In this document: piece after piece, positions 46,631-54,250 of the stretch
Numbering within the stretch: the first letter of the stretch is position 1
How the letters are laid out: every line of letters begins with the position of its first letter
NCBI GenBank assembly: GCA_041844735.1
Contig: JBGZBP010000008.1
Coordinates: 17,281-81,280, forward strand
Direction of reading: 5' to 3'
From: CAJPNN01 sp041844735
Lineage (GTDB): Bacteria > Bacillota > Clostridia > Peptostreptococcales > Anaerovoracaceae
DNA length: 64,000 bases
The notes under the pieces: generated by a model
Told to the model about the DNA's origin: nothing
Databases searched by the model: none
Seen by the model: only the letters and a program-made list of their open reading frames with translations
Made by a program: the position numbers and the translations under genes

Positions 46631-47461
46631 ATGCGAGATAAGAAACATTATTCGATAGGTGAAGTGAGTGAAATATGCAATGTTACCAGAAAGGCATTGA
46701 GATTTTACGATAAAATCGGCATGATTGTGCCGGATGAGGTTGGAGAAAACAACTACAGATATTATTCAAGACAAACCCTTTTGGAAGTTCCTATAATTAA
46801 ATATTATAAACAAATGGGATTCAGGCTGGAAGAAATGAAAAAACTCATAAGCGGAAGTGATTATGAGGAATTGGAACGCAGCTTCAGAAGCAAAATGGAT
46901 GAACTGAACGAGCTTGAAAAAGAAATATTGATACAAAAGACATCTGTTAGAGACTGGTACAATCTAATCCTTGAGGCCGAGGGGGTAATAAAGCATAGGG
47001 TAACGGAGGTTTCAATAAAATACGTGGAACCTGTTAAGTGCTGTGCCATGGATTATGATTTTAATTATTCTTATATGGAGGCGATTATCAATATAGATTT
47101 TACCAATTTTGTTGAAAAGATCAATAATGCTATAACAGGACCTGTAATGATGGTTTTTCCAAACCTGGCGGAGCATATGAACGGAAAAGCAAAGAAAGTA
47201 AAGGTTATACAAAAAACATTGGAGCCTGCGAGTGAAGATGTGACACATACTATCGAGGGAGGTATGTATGCAAGTTGTTACCATATAGGGACGCATAAGA
47301 ATATTAATGAAACATATGATAAAATTATTACATGGCTGTTGCAGAACAACTACGAATATGAAAATTGCTCCATAGAGAGATATGTTACTGATTTTTGGAG
47401 CACGAGATTTGAGGAAAACTTCGTTACGGAGATTTTTCTCAAAGTATCAAGAAATAAATAA
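46631..47461 (+). CDS. MerR family transcriptional regulator with GyrI-like effector domain
   Basis: 276-aa regulator. N-terminal winged helix-turn-helix (residues about 6-75): YSIGEVSEICNVTRKALRFYDKIGMI, here given only as its start YSIGEVSEI and RFYDKIG; dimerisation helix about 80-115; C-terminal effector-binding domain of GyrI/BmrR type about 120-276, which usually binds a small cation or hydrophobic ligand. It is followed by a terminator and then by two MerR-type promoters in front of the choline locus, so it is the obvious candidate regulator of that locus, with choline or a product as ligand (inference). Confidence 0.9.
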   Translation: MRDKKHYSIGEVSEICNVTRKALRFYDKIGMIVPDEVGENNYRYYSRQTLLEVPIIKYYKQMGFRLEEMKKLISGSDYEELERSFRSKMDELNELEKEILIQKTSVRDWYNLILEAEGVIKHRVTEVSIKYVEPVKCCAMDYDFNYSYMEAIINIDFTNFVEKINNAITGPVMMVFPNLAEHMNGKAKKVKVIQKTLEPASEDVTHTIEGGMYASCYHIGTHKNINETYDKIITWLLQNNYEYENCSIERYVTDFWSTRFEENFVTEIFLKVSRNK

Positions 47462-47465
47462 GATT

Positions 47466-47479
47466 ACCATAGAGGTAAA
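47466..47479 (+). promoter_or_regulatory. Operator-like site 1 (ACC-N5-GGT) just after the MerR gene
   Basis: ACCATAGAGGTAAA, within the inverted repeat TTACC-ATAGA-GGTAA. It matches site 2 (47678) at 12 of 14 bases and site 3 (48089) at 10 of 14. No clear promoter surrounds it, so it may be an accessory or decayed site. Confidence 0.4.
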
Positions 47480-47607
47480 GTTTTCGCATACGGAAAAAAA
47501 GTTCGAGATAAACGGGTGCGATGTATACGAAATTGACCATAAATGTTGCAAATAGTGGAGTTTGCAGAGAAAAAACAGATATAAAAACAATTTATATTTT
47601 GTGTATT

Positions 47608-47631
47608 GGGGCTGAAAAAGCCTCTTTTTTT
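47608..47631 (+). terminator. Intrinsic terminator after the MerR gene
   Basis: Stem GGGGCT (47608-47613) / AGCCTC (47619-47624) with one G-U pair, GAAAA loop, and seven T residues (47625-47631). It ends the TPR-DUF4037-DUF4125-MerR transcript. Confidence 0.8.
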
Positions 47632-47668
47632 ATTGCGTTAACTTGAAAAATAGGGCGAAAAAAAGCTG

Positions 47669-47699
47669 TTGACATTGACCATAGCAGTAAATCTATAAT
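47669..47699 (+). promoter_or_regulatory. MerR-type promoter P1 with 19-bp spacer and operator site 2
   Basis: TTGACA (47669-47674) and TATAAT (47694-47699), both perfect, are separated by 19 bases, which is too long for unaided RNA polymerase and typical of MerR-activated promoters. The spacer carries ACCATAGCAGTAAA (47678-47691). Transcription would start near 47706, about 450 bases before the transporter start. Confidence 0.65.
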
Positions 47700-47702
47700 G
47701 TA

Positions 47703-48080
47703 GATTAAGGAAGAGAATGACAGCAAAATATTTTTGTGCAATATTTTTTTGATTTATTTCTAAATCCTTCATAAAAACTTTCTACATAAAAAGTAAAAGT
47801 AAAGTAGTTCAGGTTTAAATTATACAGACGCAAAAATAACGTTCCCCTAACGGCAATGTTGTTCAGACGAATTATAACTTTCAGTGTTAAAATTTCATGA
47901 ATATCTTATGTTAAATTTGTGTGACAGCCATAAACGTTGAAAACACTGGAGAAATACGTTCTGAATTTTGCGTCAATTTAAACAAAATTGTGTGAAAAAA
48001 GCGTTTTTTGGAAAAAAATATCAACCTCAAAAAGACAAAAAAATTAGCTTGAATAACAAAAAAGCACCTGAAATAAGATG
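47703..48080 (+). other. AT-rich leader region without a recognisable gene
   Basis: About 380 bases between the two MerR-type promoters. I see only an 11-codon ORF (ATG 47716, behind AAGGAAGAG) whose end overlaps an all-A/T hairpin AAAATATT-N7-AATATTTT followed by T residues, and scattered A-runs. It could be a leader or short RNA from P1, but there is no match to a riboswitch class that I recognise. No convincing protein gene on either strand. Confidence 0.35.
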
Positions 48081-48112
48081 TTGACATTACCCTCAAGGTT
48101 AATATGTATAAT
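48081..48112 (+). promoter_or_regulatory. MerR-type promoter P2 of the choline microcompartment operon
   Basis: TTGACA (48081-48086) and TATAAT (48107-48112) with a 20-base spacer containing ACCCTCAAGGTTAA (48089-48102), an imperfect inverted repeat TTACC-CTCAA-GGTTAA. The long spacer plus a central dyad is the hallmark of MerR-family activation by DNA untwisting. The transporter start is 46 bases downstream, so this is the likely main operon promoter. Confidence 0.75.
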
Positions 48113-48157
48113 ATATATGAACTATTTTATATTAATTTTATTATGGAGGGTTTAGAA

Positions 48158-49228
48158 ATGAATCAAGAAAAGACAGCTTTACAGGCTAAAGCGAAACTTC
48201 AGAGCAGTTTCTTGAAAAAGGGTGTAACAGTTGCAATCCTTTCAGGAATGTGTTACGGAATGTATTCGGCATTTCTATATGTCGGTACATCAAAAGGAAT
48301 TTGGGCTGATTGGTATTCAGGAGCAATAGCTTTACCGGCAGCGGCAACAGTGTACTTATTGGGTTCAATGGGTAGTGCTATCAACGACACTGCATCAGGT
48401 ATATGGTGTCTTATTATTGCAGCAATCAAAGGTAAATTGGGTGACTATTTCAGAACATTGAAGACAAAACCGGGTCACATTATGATTTTTGCCGCATTGG
48501 TTGGAGGTCCGGTAGCATCCACTGCATATGTAGTTGCATTCAAAATGGCAGGATCCATCATTATTCCTATTACCGCTCTTTGTCCGGCTATAGGAGCTAT
48601 ACTTGGAAGAATATTGTATAAGCAGCGTTTGAATGTAAGAATGCTTATAGGTATAGCTGTCTGCATAGGTTCAAGTATTCTTATCGGAAGCCAGAGTATA
48701 GGTGCGGATAACGGAGATGATATCATGCTTGGATGTCTTATCGCATTGATTGCAGCTTTCGGTTGGGGATTTGAAGGATGTGTAGCAGGTCACGGTACTA
48801 TGCTTATTGATTATGAAATCGGTATTACAATCCGTCAGATTACATCCGGTCTTTCAAATTTAATTATTCTTGTTCCTATTTTCGGTATGCTTACAGGAGT
48901 GGGTGCAGGAGCAGCTTTCGGATTGGTAGGAGATGCTATCACTTCAAGTGCTATTATTTATTTCATAATTTCAGGTTTCTTTGCAGTATATGCTTACAGT
49001 CTATGGTACAAAGGAAATTCAATGTGCGGAGCGGCATTGGGTATGGCTTGTAACGGAATGTACTCTTTCTGGGGTCCGTTATTCACATGGATAGTTGGAG
49101 GTCTTGCATTCGGTATAGACGGATTGAACCTTGCAACAAGATCATGGGTAGGAGCTGTGACTATGGCTATCGGTATCTTTATTATCGCAGTTAATCCGGC
49201 AGAATTTTTCAAGAAAAAGGAGGCATAA
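48158..49228 (+). CDS. DMT/EamA-like membrane transporter, first gene of the choline locus
   Basis: 356-aa protein with about ten hydrophobic segments and an internal two-fold layout like the drug/metabolite transporter superfamily (GMCYGMYSAFLY near the N-terminus; AAFGWGFEGCVAGHG at the start of the second half). Position at the head of the cut operon suggests choline import or export of a product such as trimethylamine; the sequence does not decide. ATG 48158 follows GGAGGG (48145-48150); the longer ORF from 48104 would overlap the -10 element. Basic C-terminus FFKKKEA. Confidence 0.75.
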   Translation: MNQEKTALQAKAKLQSSFLKKGVTVAILSGMCYGMYSAFLYVGTSKGIWADWYSGAIALPAAATVYLLGSMGSAINDTASGIWCLIIAAIKGKLGDYFRTLKTKPGHIMIFAALVGGPVASTAYVVAFKMAGSIIIPITALCPAIGAILGRILYKQRLNVRMLIGIAVCIGSSILIGSQSIGADNGDDIMLGCLIALIAAFGWGFEGCVAGHGTMLIDYEIGITIRQITSGLSNLIILVPIFGMLTGVGAGAAFGLVGDAITSSAIIYFIISGFFAVYAYSLWYKGNSMCGAALGMACNGMYSFWGPLFTWIVGGLAFGIDGLNLATRSWVGAVTMAIGIFIIAVNPAEFFKKKEA

Positions 49229-49231
49229 AAA

Positions 49232-49498
49232 ATGAAACAGCCATTAAATTATGCAATTTTAAAATATTTTACTCAGGTTGAAGAGGCTTGTGCTGATGAT
49301 GTTATTAATGCACTTAAAAATGATTATGGTCACTACAGACCGTTTAAAAAAGCGGCAGTTGTAGAAGCTCTTATGACAGCTGAAAGTAATGCTGTGCTTC
49401 ATGAAACGAGATTTGACCTTGATGATAACGGTGACATTAGAGTTTATTATGGGGCGAGCGAAGAAGAGAGAGCAACAATAAATTATTATATCAAATAG
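49232..49498 (+). CDS. Small microcompartment-locus protein of unknown function
   Basis: 88-aa acidic protein, 3 bases after the transporter, with AAGGAGG ribosome site inside the transporter end. The pattern of helices followed by a predicted two-stranded wing (LNYAILKYF, DDVINALKNDYG, AAVVEALMTAE, then VLHETRFDLDDNGDIRVYY) looks like a winged helix, but I cannot assign a family. It may be a regulator or an adaptor for the cargo. It is certainly in the cut operon by spacing. Confidence 0.7.
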   Translation: MKQPLNYAILKYFTQVEEACADDVINALKNDYGHYRPFKKAAVVEALMTAESNAVLHETRFDLDDNGDIRVYYGASEEERATINYYIK

Positions 49499-49548
49499 AT
49501 TATTTTAAGTTATAGTTGAATTTTAAAGAAAGAAATGGAGGTCATGAG

Positions 49549-49845
49549 ATGAGGTATTATGGCGAAGAGGCTCTTGGGCTTGTTGAAACCATAGGTATGG
49601 TTCCGGCACTTGAGGCTTGTGACAAAATGCTTAAGGCCGCAGATGTGGAGTTGATTTCGTACGAGAATATCGGATCGACTTTGGTAACAATCATGGTCAA
49701 AGGTGATGTGGCAGCTGTAAAATCATCTGTGAAAGCAGGTGCTGAAGCAGCGGCAGCTATAGGTACTTTGACCGCATCAAATGTAATGCCACGTCCGATT
49801 GCCGGAGTAGGCGATATAGTATCGGTACATGATATTGATGCTTAA
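49549..49845 (+). CDS. BMC-H shell protein (PduA/EutM-like) 1
   Basis: 98-aa hexameric shell protein of the bacterial microcompartment. Typical BMC fold: EALGLVETIGMVPALEACDKMLKAADV, here visible from residue 6, VKGDVAAVKSSVKAG and the VMPRPI edge strand. The pore loop reads NIGSTLV, different from the other hexamers in this locus. Start ATG 49549 is set by GGAGGT (49537-49542); the TTG-initiated longer form has that site inside it. Confidence 0.93.
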   Translation: MRYYGEEALGLVETIGMVPALEACDKMLKAADVELISYENIGSTLVTIMVKGDVAAVKSSVKAGAEAAAAIGTLTASNVMPRPIAGVGDIVSVHDIDA

Positions 49846-49869
49846 TTAATCAAAAGAGAGGAACAAACT

Positions 49870-50178
49870 ATGAGCAGAGTAAGTAGCGAAGCGCTTGGAT
49901 TAATCGAAACCTTTGGTCTGGTATTTGTACTTGAAGCTTGCGATGCCATGTGCAAAGCAGCGGATGTTGAGTTGGTAGGCTATGAGAATGTTGCTTCAGG
50001 ATACATTTCGGTACTGGTAAGAGGGGACGTAGGTGCATGTAAGACAGCAGTAAATGCAGGTGTAGCAGCAGTAGAGGCTATGGGCGCAACAGTGTACAGT
50101 CATGTAGTTATTGCAAGACCTCATGCTGATTTAGAAAAAATCACGGACAGATATACACTTGACAAGTTGCTGCCTTAA
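49870..50178 (+). CDS. BMC-H shell protein 2
   Basis: 102-aa BMC-H hexamer subunit with EALGLIETFGLVFVLEACDAM at the N-terminus, VRGDVGACKTAVNAG and the ARPHADLEKI edge motif, plus a short C-terminal tail to LDKLLP. The pore loop reads NVASGYIS, bulkier than the GSG or GGG of its paralogues, so its pore chemistry is likely different. Strong ribosome site AGAGAGGAAC. Follows the first hexamer gene by about 24 bases. Confidence 0.93.
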   Translation: MSRVSSEALGLIETFGLVFVLEACDAMCKAADVELVGYENVASGYISVLVRGDVGACKTAVNAGVAAVEAMGATVYSHVVIARPHADLEKITDRYTLDKLLP

Positions 50179-50206
50179 AGACTAAAGAAAGATGAGGAGA
50201 TGCTAA

Positions 50207-51568
50207 ATGAATATTATTGATAATGATTTGCTCTCCGTACAGGAAGCCAGAATACTGGCAGAAAACGCACGGGAGGCTCAGAAAATTTTGGCTGATTTTT
50301 CTCAAGCAAGACTTGATAAAATCGTTGATGCTGTCGCCGATGAGATGAGCAGTAAAGCCCGTGAGCTTGCAGTGATGTCCTTTGAAGAGACCGATTACGG
50401 CAGATGGGAAGACAAGTGCGTGAAGAACAAATTCGCCAGCGAGTTTTTAAAAAATAAGTTAAGGGGAATGAAGTGTGTCGGAATTATAAATGAAGACAGA
50501 GAAAACAGCACGTGGGATGTCGGGGTACCCAGGGGAATGATAGTTTCCGTGGTGCCGTCCACCAGCCCGGTTTCCACAACTATATACAACACATTGATCT
50601 CTATTAAGTCGGGTAATGCCATTGTTTTTTCACCCAATGTAAGGGCTGTGAAATCAGTGGCATATGCCCTTGATTTAATGATAGAGGTAGGGGAAAGATT
50701 CGGGTTGCCGCAGGGAGCCATATCCTATTTAAAAACGGTAACGAAGGCCGGCACGGTGGAACTGATGAACCACTCGGCTTGCGGTCTGATAATGATAACA
50801 GGTGTACCCGGAATACTGGAAGATGCATATAGGACACAAAAGCCTGTGATTTATGGAGGAACGGGTAACGGACCTGCATTCATCGAAAGAACAGCAAATA
50901 TACAGCAGGCAGTGAGGGATATTGTTGACAGCAAGAGCTTTGATTATGGCATAGTGCCATCGGCCGAACATTCTATTGTGGTGGAAGGCTGTATATTGGA
51001 GCAAGTGAAAAAAGCTCTTATCGGTGAAGGATGTTACTTTATGACGTCCGATGAGGCTCAGAGCTTAGGAAAACTTTTCTACAATCCGGATAATACTCCG
51101 AACATTGAAATGATAGGAAAGTCACCACAAGTATTAGCAAGAAGGGCAGGGTTTACGGTTGGAGATAATATAAGACTTCTTATTGCGGAAGAAAAATATG
51201 TTTCCATATATAACCCATATTCTAAAGAAAAATTGGGTCCGGTATTGTCTTTATATATTGAAGACGACTGGCAACATGCTTGTGAAAAGTGCATAGAATT
51301 ATTGGTAACAGAGAAGAATGGGCATACTATGACTGTTCATTCAAATGATAAGGAAGTCATAAGACAGTTTGCATTGAAAAAACCGGTGGGAAGGGTTTTG
51401 GTAAATACACCGGCTGCATTCGGCAGTGTCGGTTGGACTACGAATCTGTTCCCGGCTCTGACATTGGGTAGCGGTTCTTCCGGGAGAGGAATGACTTCCG
51501 ATAATGTATCACCGGAAAATCTGATTTATATAAGAAAAGTAGGCTTCGGTGTGAGAGACCTTATTTAA
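50207..51568 (+). CDS. Aldehyde dehydrogenase homologue lacking the catalytic cysteine (probable pseudoenzyme)
   Basis: 453-aa protein of the acylating CoA-dependent aldehyde dehydrogenase family (EutE/PduP/CutF-like). It aligns colinearly with the 577-aa paralogue at 61378, yet at position 251 it has Pro (GIVPSAEHS) where the paralogue has catalytic Cys (GTICASEQS), and Ser120 (PSTSP) where the paralogue has Asn120 (PSTNP). It therefore should not form a thioacyl intermediate. It also lacks the C-terminal targeting extension. The ORF is intact and well expressed-looking (ribosome site GAGGAG), so it is maintained and may serve as a structural partner. Confidence 0.88.
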   Translation: MNIIDNDLLSVQEARILAENAREAQKILADFSQARLDKIVDAVADEMSSKARELAVMSFEETDYGRWEDKCVKNKFASEFLKNKLRGMKCVGIINEDRENSTWDVGVPRGMIVSVVPSTSPVSTTIYNTLISIKSGNAIVFSPNVRAVKSVAYALDLMIEVGERFGLPQGAISYLKTVTKAGTVELMNHSACGLIMITGVPGILEDAYRTQKPVIYGGTGNGPAFIERTANIQQAVRDIVDSKSFDYGIVPSAEHSIVVEGCILEQVKKALIGEGCYFMTSDEAQSLGKLFYNPDNTPNIEMIGKSPQVLARRAGFTVGDNIRLLIAEEKYVSIYNPYSKEKLGPVLSLYIEDDWQHACEKCIELLVTEKNGHTMTVHSNDKEVIRQFALKKPVGRVLVNTPAAFGSVGWTTNLFPALTLGSGSSGRGMTSDNVSPENLIYIRKVGFGVRDLI

Positions 51569-51634
51569 AGCACTAAGGAACAAACAAATAATTCGTTATC
51601 GCTAATGTTATTTCATGATTGAGAGGTAAGTATT

Positions 51635-54193
51635 TTGGATATTCGTGAATTTTCAAACAAACTTGCAGAGGCATCTAAGAACATGTCTGAAGAGGAACGT
51701 CAGGCACTGGGAAAGATGTTTGAAACTGTAACAAAGGGAATGTCAAACGACGGACAGACATTTAACACTCCTGTGGCACCGGCTGACAATGTTGCTGCCG
51801 AAGGCACAGATATTCCTGAGGGAATAACACAGAGATTATATAATCTGAAACAGAACTTCTTAAAACAGGTTCCAACTATTACAACACACCGTGCAAGAGC
51901 AATTACTAAAATCGCTCAGGAAAATCCGGGAATGCCGAAGATTATTTTGAGAGCTAAGTGCTTTAAGTATTGCTGTGAAACTGCACCGCTTGTAATTCAG
52001 GATGATGAGCTTATTGTAGGAGCACCTTGCGGAGCACCTAGAGCAGGAGCTTTTTCACCGGATATTGCTTGGAAATGGATGGTGGACGAGCTTGATACTA
52101 TAGGTACAAGACCGCAGGATCCGTTCTTTATCTCGGACGAAGATAAAAGAATAATGAGAGAGGAATTATTTCCATACTGGGCAGGTAAGTCGGTAGACGA
52201 ATATTGTGAAGACCAGTATAAAGAAGCCGGAGTTTGGGAACTTTCAGGAGAATCATTCGTTTCCGATTGTTCGTACCACGCACAAAACGGTGGTGGTGAC
52301 TCAAATCCGGGATATGGCGTGATTTTGATGGAAAAGGGTATGTTGGATATCCAGAATGAAGCTAAGGAGCATTTGGCTCAGTTGGATTATGAAAACCCTG
52401 AAGATATAGATAAGATTTATTTTTACAAAGCAGTAATTGATACTACAGAGGGTGTAATGATTTACTCTCAGAGAATGGCAAACTATGCTTTAGAGTTGGC
52501 TGCAAAGGAAATGAATCCTAAGAGAAAAGCTGAACTACAGCAGATTGCTGAAAACTGTGCATGGGCACCGGCTCATAAACCGAGAACATTCTGGGAAGCA
52601 GTGCAGGCGGTATTTACAATAGAGTCTTTGCTTGTAGTTGAGGAAAATCAGACAGGAATGTCAATAGGAAGAGTGGACCAGTATATGTACCCGTTCTTCA
52701 AGGCTGATTTGGAGTCGGGCAGAATGAACAACTTCCAGGCTTTTGAAATCGCAGGATGTATGTTGATTAAGATGTCTGAAATGATGTGGGTAACAAGTGA
52801 GGGAGCATCAAAGTTCTTCGCAGGTTACCAGCCGTTTGTAAACATGTGTATAGGTGGTGTTACAAGAGAGGGTAGAGATGCTACAAATGATTTGACGTAT
52901 CTGTTAATGGATGCTGTTAGACATGTCAGAATCTATCAGCCTTCACTTGCTTGTAGAATACACAATAAATCACCACAGAAATATATGAAGAAAATCGTTG
53001 ATGTTGTACGTTCAGGTATGGGATTCCCTGCTTGTCACTTTGATGATACACACATAAAAATGATGTTGGCTAAGGGTGTATCTGTTGAAGATGCAAGAGA
53101 CTATTGTTTGATGGGTTGCGTAGAGCCTCAGGTAGCCGGAAAAATGTATCAGTGGACGTCAACTGCATATACACAGTGGCCGATTGCCATTGAATTGACA
53201 CTTAACCGCGGAGTGCCTCTATGGTATGGTAAGCAGGTAACACCTGATATGGGAGATCTTTCAAGCTTCAAGACATTTGAGCAGTTTGAAAAGGCGGTAA
53301 AAGATCAGATTTACTACATAACAAAGTGGACATCGGTTGCAACAGTAATATCTCAGAGAGTACACAGAGAATTGGCACCTAAGCCTTTGATGTCAATCAT
53401 GTATAAGGGATGTATGGAAAACGGTAGAGGTGTTGAGTCCGGCGGAGCTATGTATAACTATGGACCGGGTGTTGTTTGGTCAGGTCTTGCTACATATGCC
53501 GATTCTATGGCGGCAATTAAAAAGTTGGTATTCGATGATAAGAAATATACTTTAGAACAGCTGAACGAGGGTCTTAAAGCGGATTTCGTGGGATATGAAC
53601 AGATGAAAGCAGACTGCTTGAATGCTCCTAAGTTCGGTAATGATGATGACTATGCGGATGATATCGCAGCGGATATTATCCAGTACACAGAGCATATTCA
53701 TAGAGAATTTAAGACATTATATTCAAGATTGTGCCACGGTACACTTTCAATCTCAAACAATACACCGTTCGGTCAGCTGACAGGAGCAAGTGCCAACGGA
53801 AGAGCTGCATGGTCTCCATTATCAGACGGTATCAGTCCTACTCAGGGTGCGGATTTCAAGGGTCCTACAGCTATCATCAAGTCGATATCGAAACTTTCAA
53901 ATGATAACATGAACTTGGGTATGGTACATAACTTTAAGCTTATGAGCGGACTTCTTGATACGCCTGAAGGAGAGAACGGTCTTATCACTCTTCTAAGAAC
54001 AGCTTGTCTGTACGGAAACGGTGAGATGCAGTTTAACTACCTTGATAACAACACTCTTCTTGAAGCTCAGAAGCATCCTGAACAGTATAAGGATCTGGTA
54101 GTTCGTGTAGCGGGATACAGTGCATTCTTCGTAGAACTTTGTGAAGATGTACAGAACGAAATAATCAGTAGAACGATGTTAACCAAATTCTAA
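51635..54193 (+). CDS. cutC: Choline trimethylamine-lyase (glycyl radical enzyme)
   Basis: 852-aa glycyl radical enzyme that cleaves choline to trimethylamine and acetaldehyde. Residues known for the Desulfovibrio enzyme are found with a constant offset of 6: Tyr214 and Asp222 (SYHAQNGGGD), thiyl Cys495 and base Glu497 (MGCVEPQ), Thr508 and Tyr512 (YQWTSTAY), radical Gly827 (RVAGYSAF). These substrate contacts separate CutC from propanediol, glycerol and isethionate relatives. The N-terminal 40 residues are an amphipathic helix plus linker, a probable encapsulation sequence. The start is TTG, spaced from GAGAGGT; no closer ATG is possible. The GRE and activase genes are adjacent. Confidence 0.97.
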   Translation: MDIREFSNKLAEASKNMSEEERQALGKMFETVTKGMSNDGQTFNTPVAPADNVAAEGTDIPEGITQRLYNLKQNFLKQVPTITTHRARAITKIAQENPGMPKIILRAKCFKYCCETAPLVIQDDELIVGAPCGAPRAGAFSPDIAWKWMVDELDTIGTRPQDPFFISDEDKRIMREELFPYWAGKSVDEYCEDQYKEAGVWELSGESFVSDCSYHAQNGGGDSNPGYGVILMEKGMLDIQNEAKEHLAQLDYENPEDIDKIYFYKAVIDTTEGVMIYSQRMANYALELAAKEMNPKRKAELQQIAENCAWAPAHKPRTFWEAVQAVFTIESLLVVEENQTGMSIGRVDQYMYPFFKADLESGRMNNFQAFEIAGCMLIKMSEMMWVTSEGASKFFAGYQPFVNMCIGGVTREGRDATNDLTYLLMDAVRHVRIYQPSLACRIHNKSPQKYMKKIVDVVRSGMGFPACHFDDTHIKMMLAKGVSVEDARDYCLMGCVEPQVAGKMYQWTSTAYTQWPIAIELTLNRGVPLWYGKQVTPDMGDLSSFKTFEQFEKAVKDQIYYITKWTSVATVISQRVHRELAPKPLMSIMYKGCMENGRGVESGGAMYNYGPGVVWSGLATYADSMAAIKKLVFDDKKYTLEQLNEGLKADFVGYEQMKADCLNAPKFGNDDDYADDIAADIIQYTEHIHREFKTLYSRLCHGTLSISNNTPFGQLTGASANGRAAWSPLSDGISPTQGADFKGPTAIIKSISKLSNDNMNLGMVHNFKLMSGLLDTPEGENGLITLLRTACLYGNGEMQFNYLDNNTLLEAQKHPEQYKDLVVRVAGYSAFFVELCEDVQNEIISRTMLTKF

Positions 54194-54250
54194 TTGCGTT
54201 AGTGATTAATAAGAAAACATTGTGAAAGATATAGGTAAAGAAGGGACATT

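Noticed and set aside
47911..48096. Minus-strand 61-aa ORF in the control region
   Set aside because: No ribosome site, low-complexity Phe/Ser-rich translation from A/T runs, and it overlaps promoter P2.
47461..48157. Riboswitch or tRNA in the large gap
   Set aside because: No cloverleaf, T-loop or recognisable riboswitch core could be found; the region is AT-rich with one terminator and two promoters.
50207..51568. Sequencing error explaining the missing catalytic cysteine
   Set aside because: The change is Cys to Pro with altered flanking residues and a second substitution at Asn120; a single base error cannot produce this.
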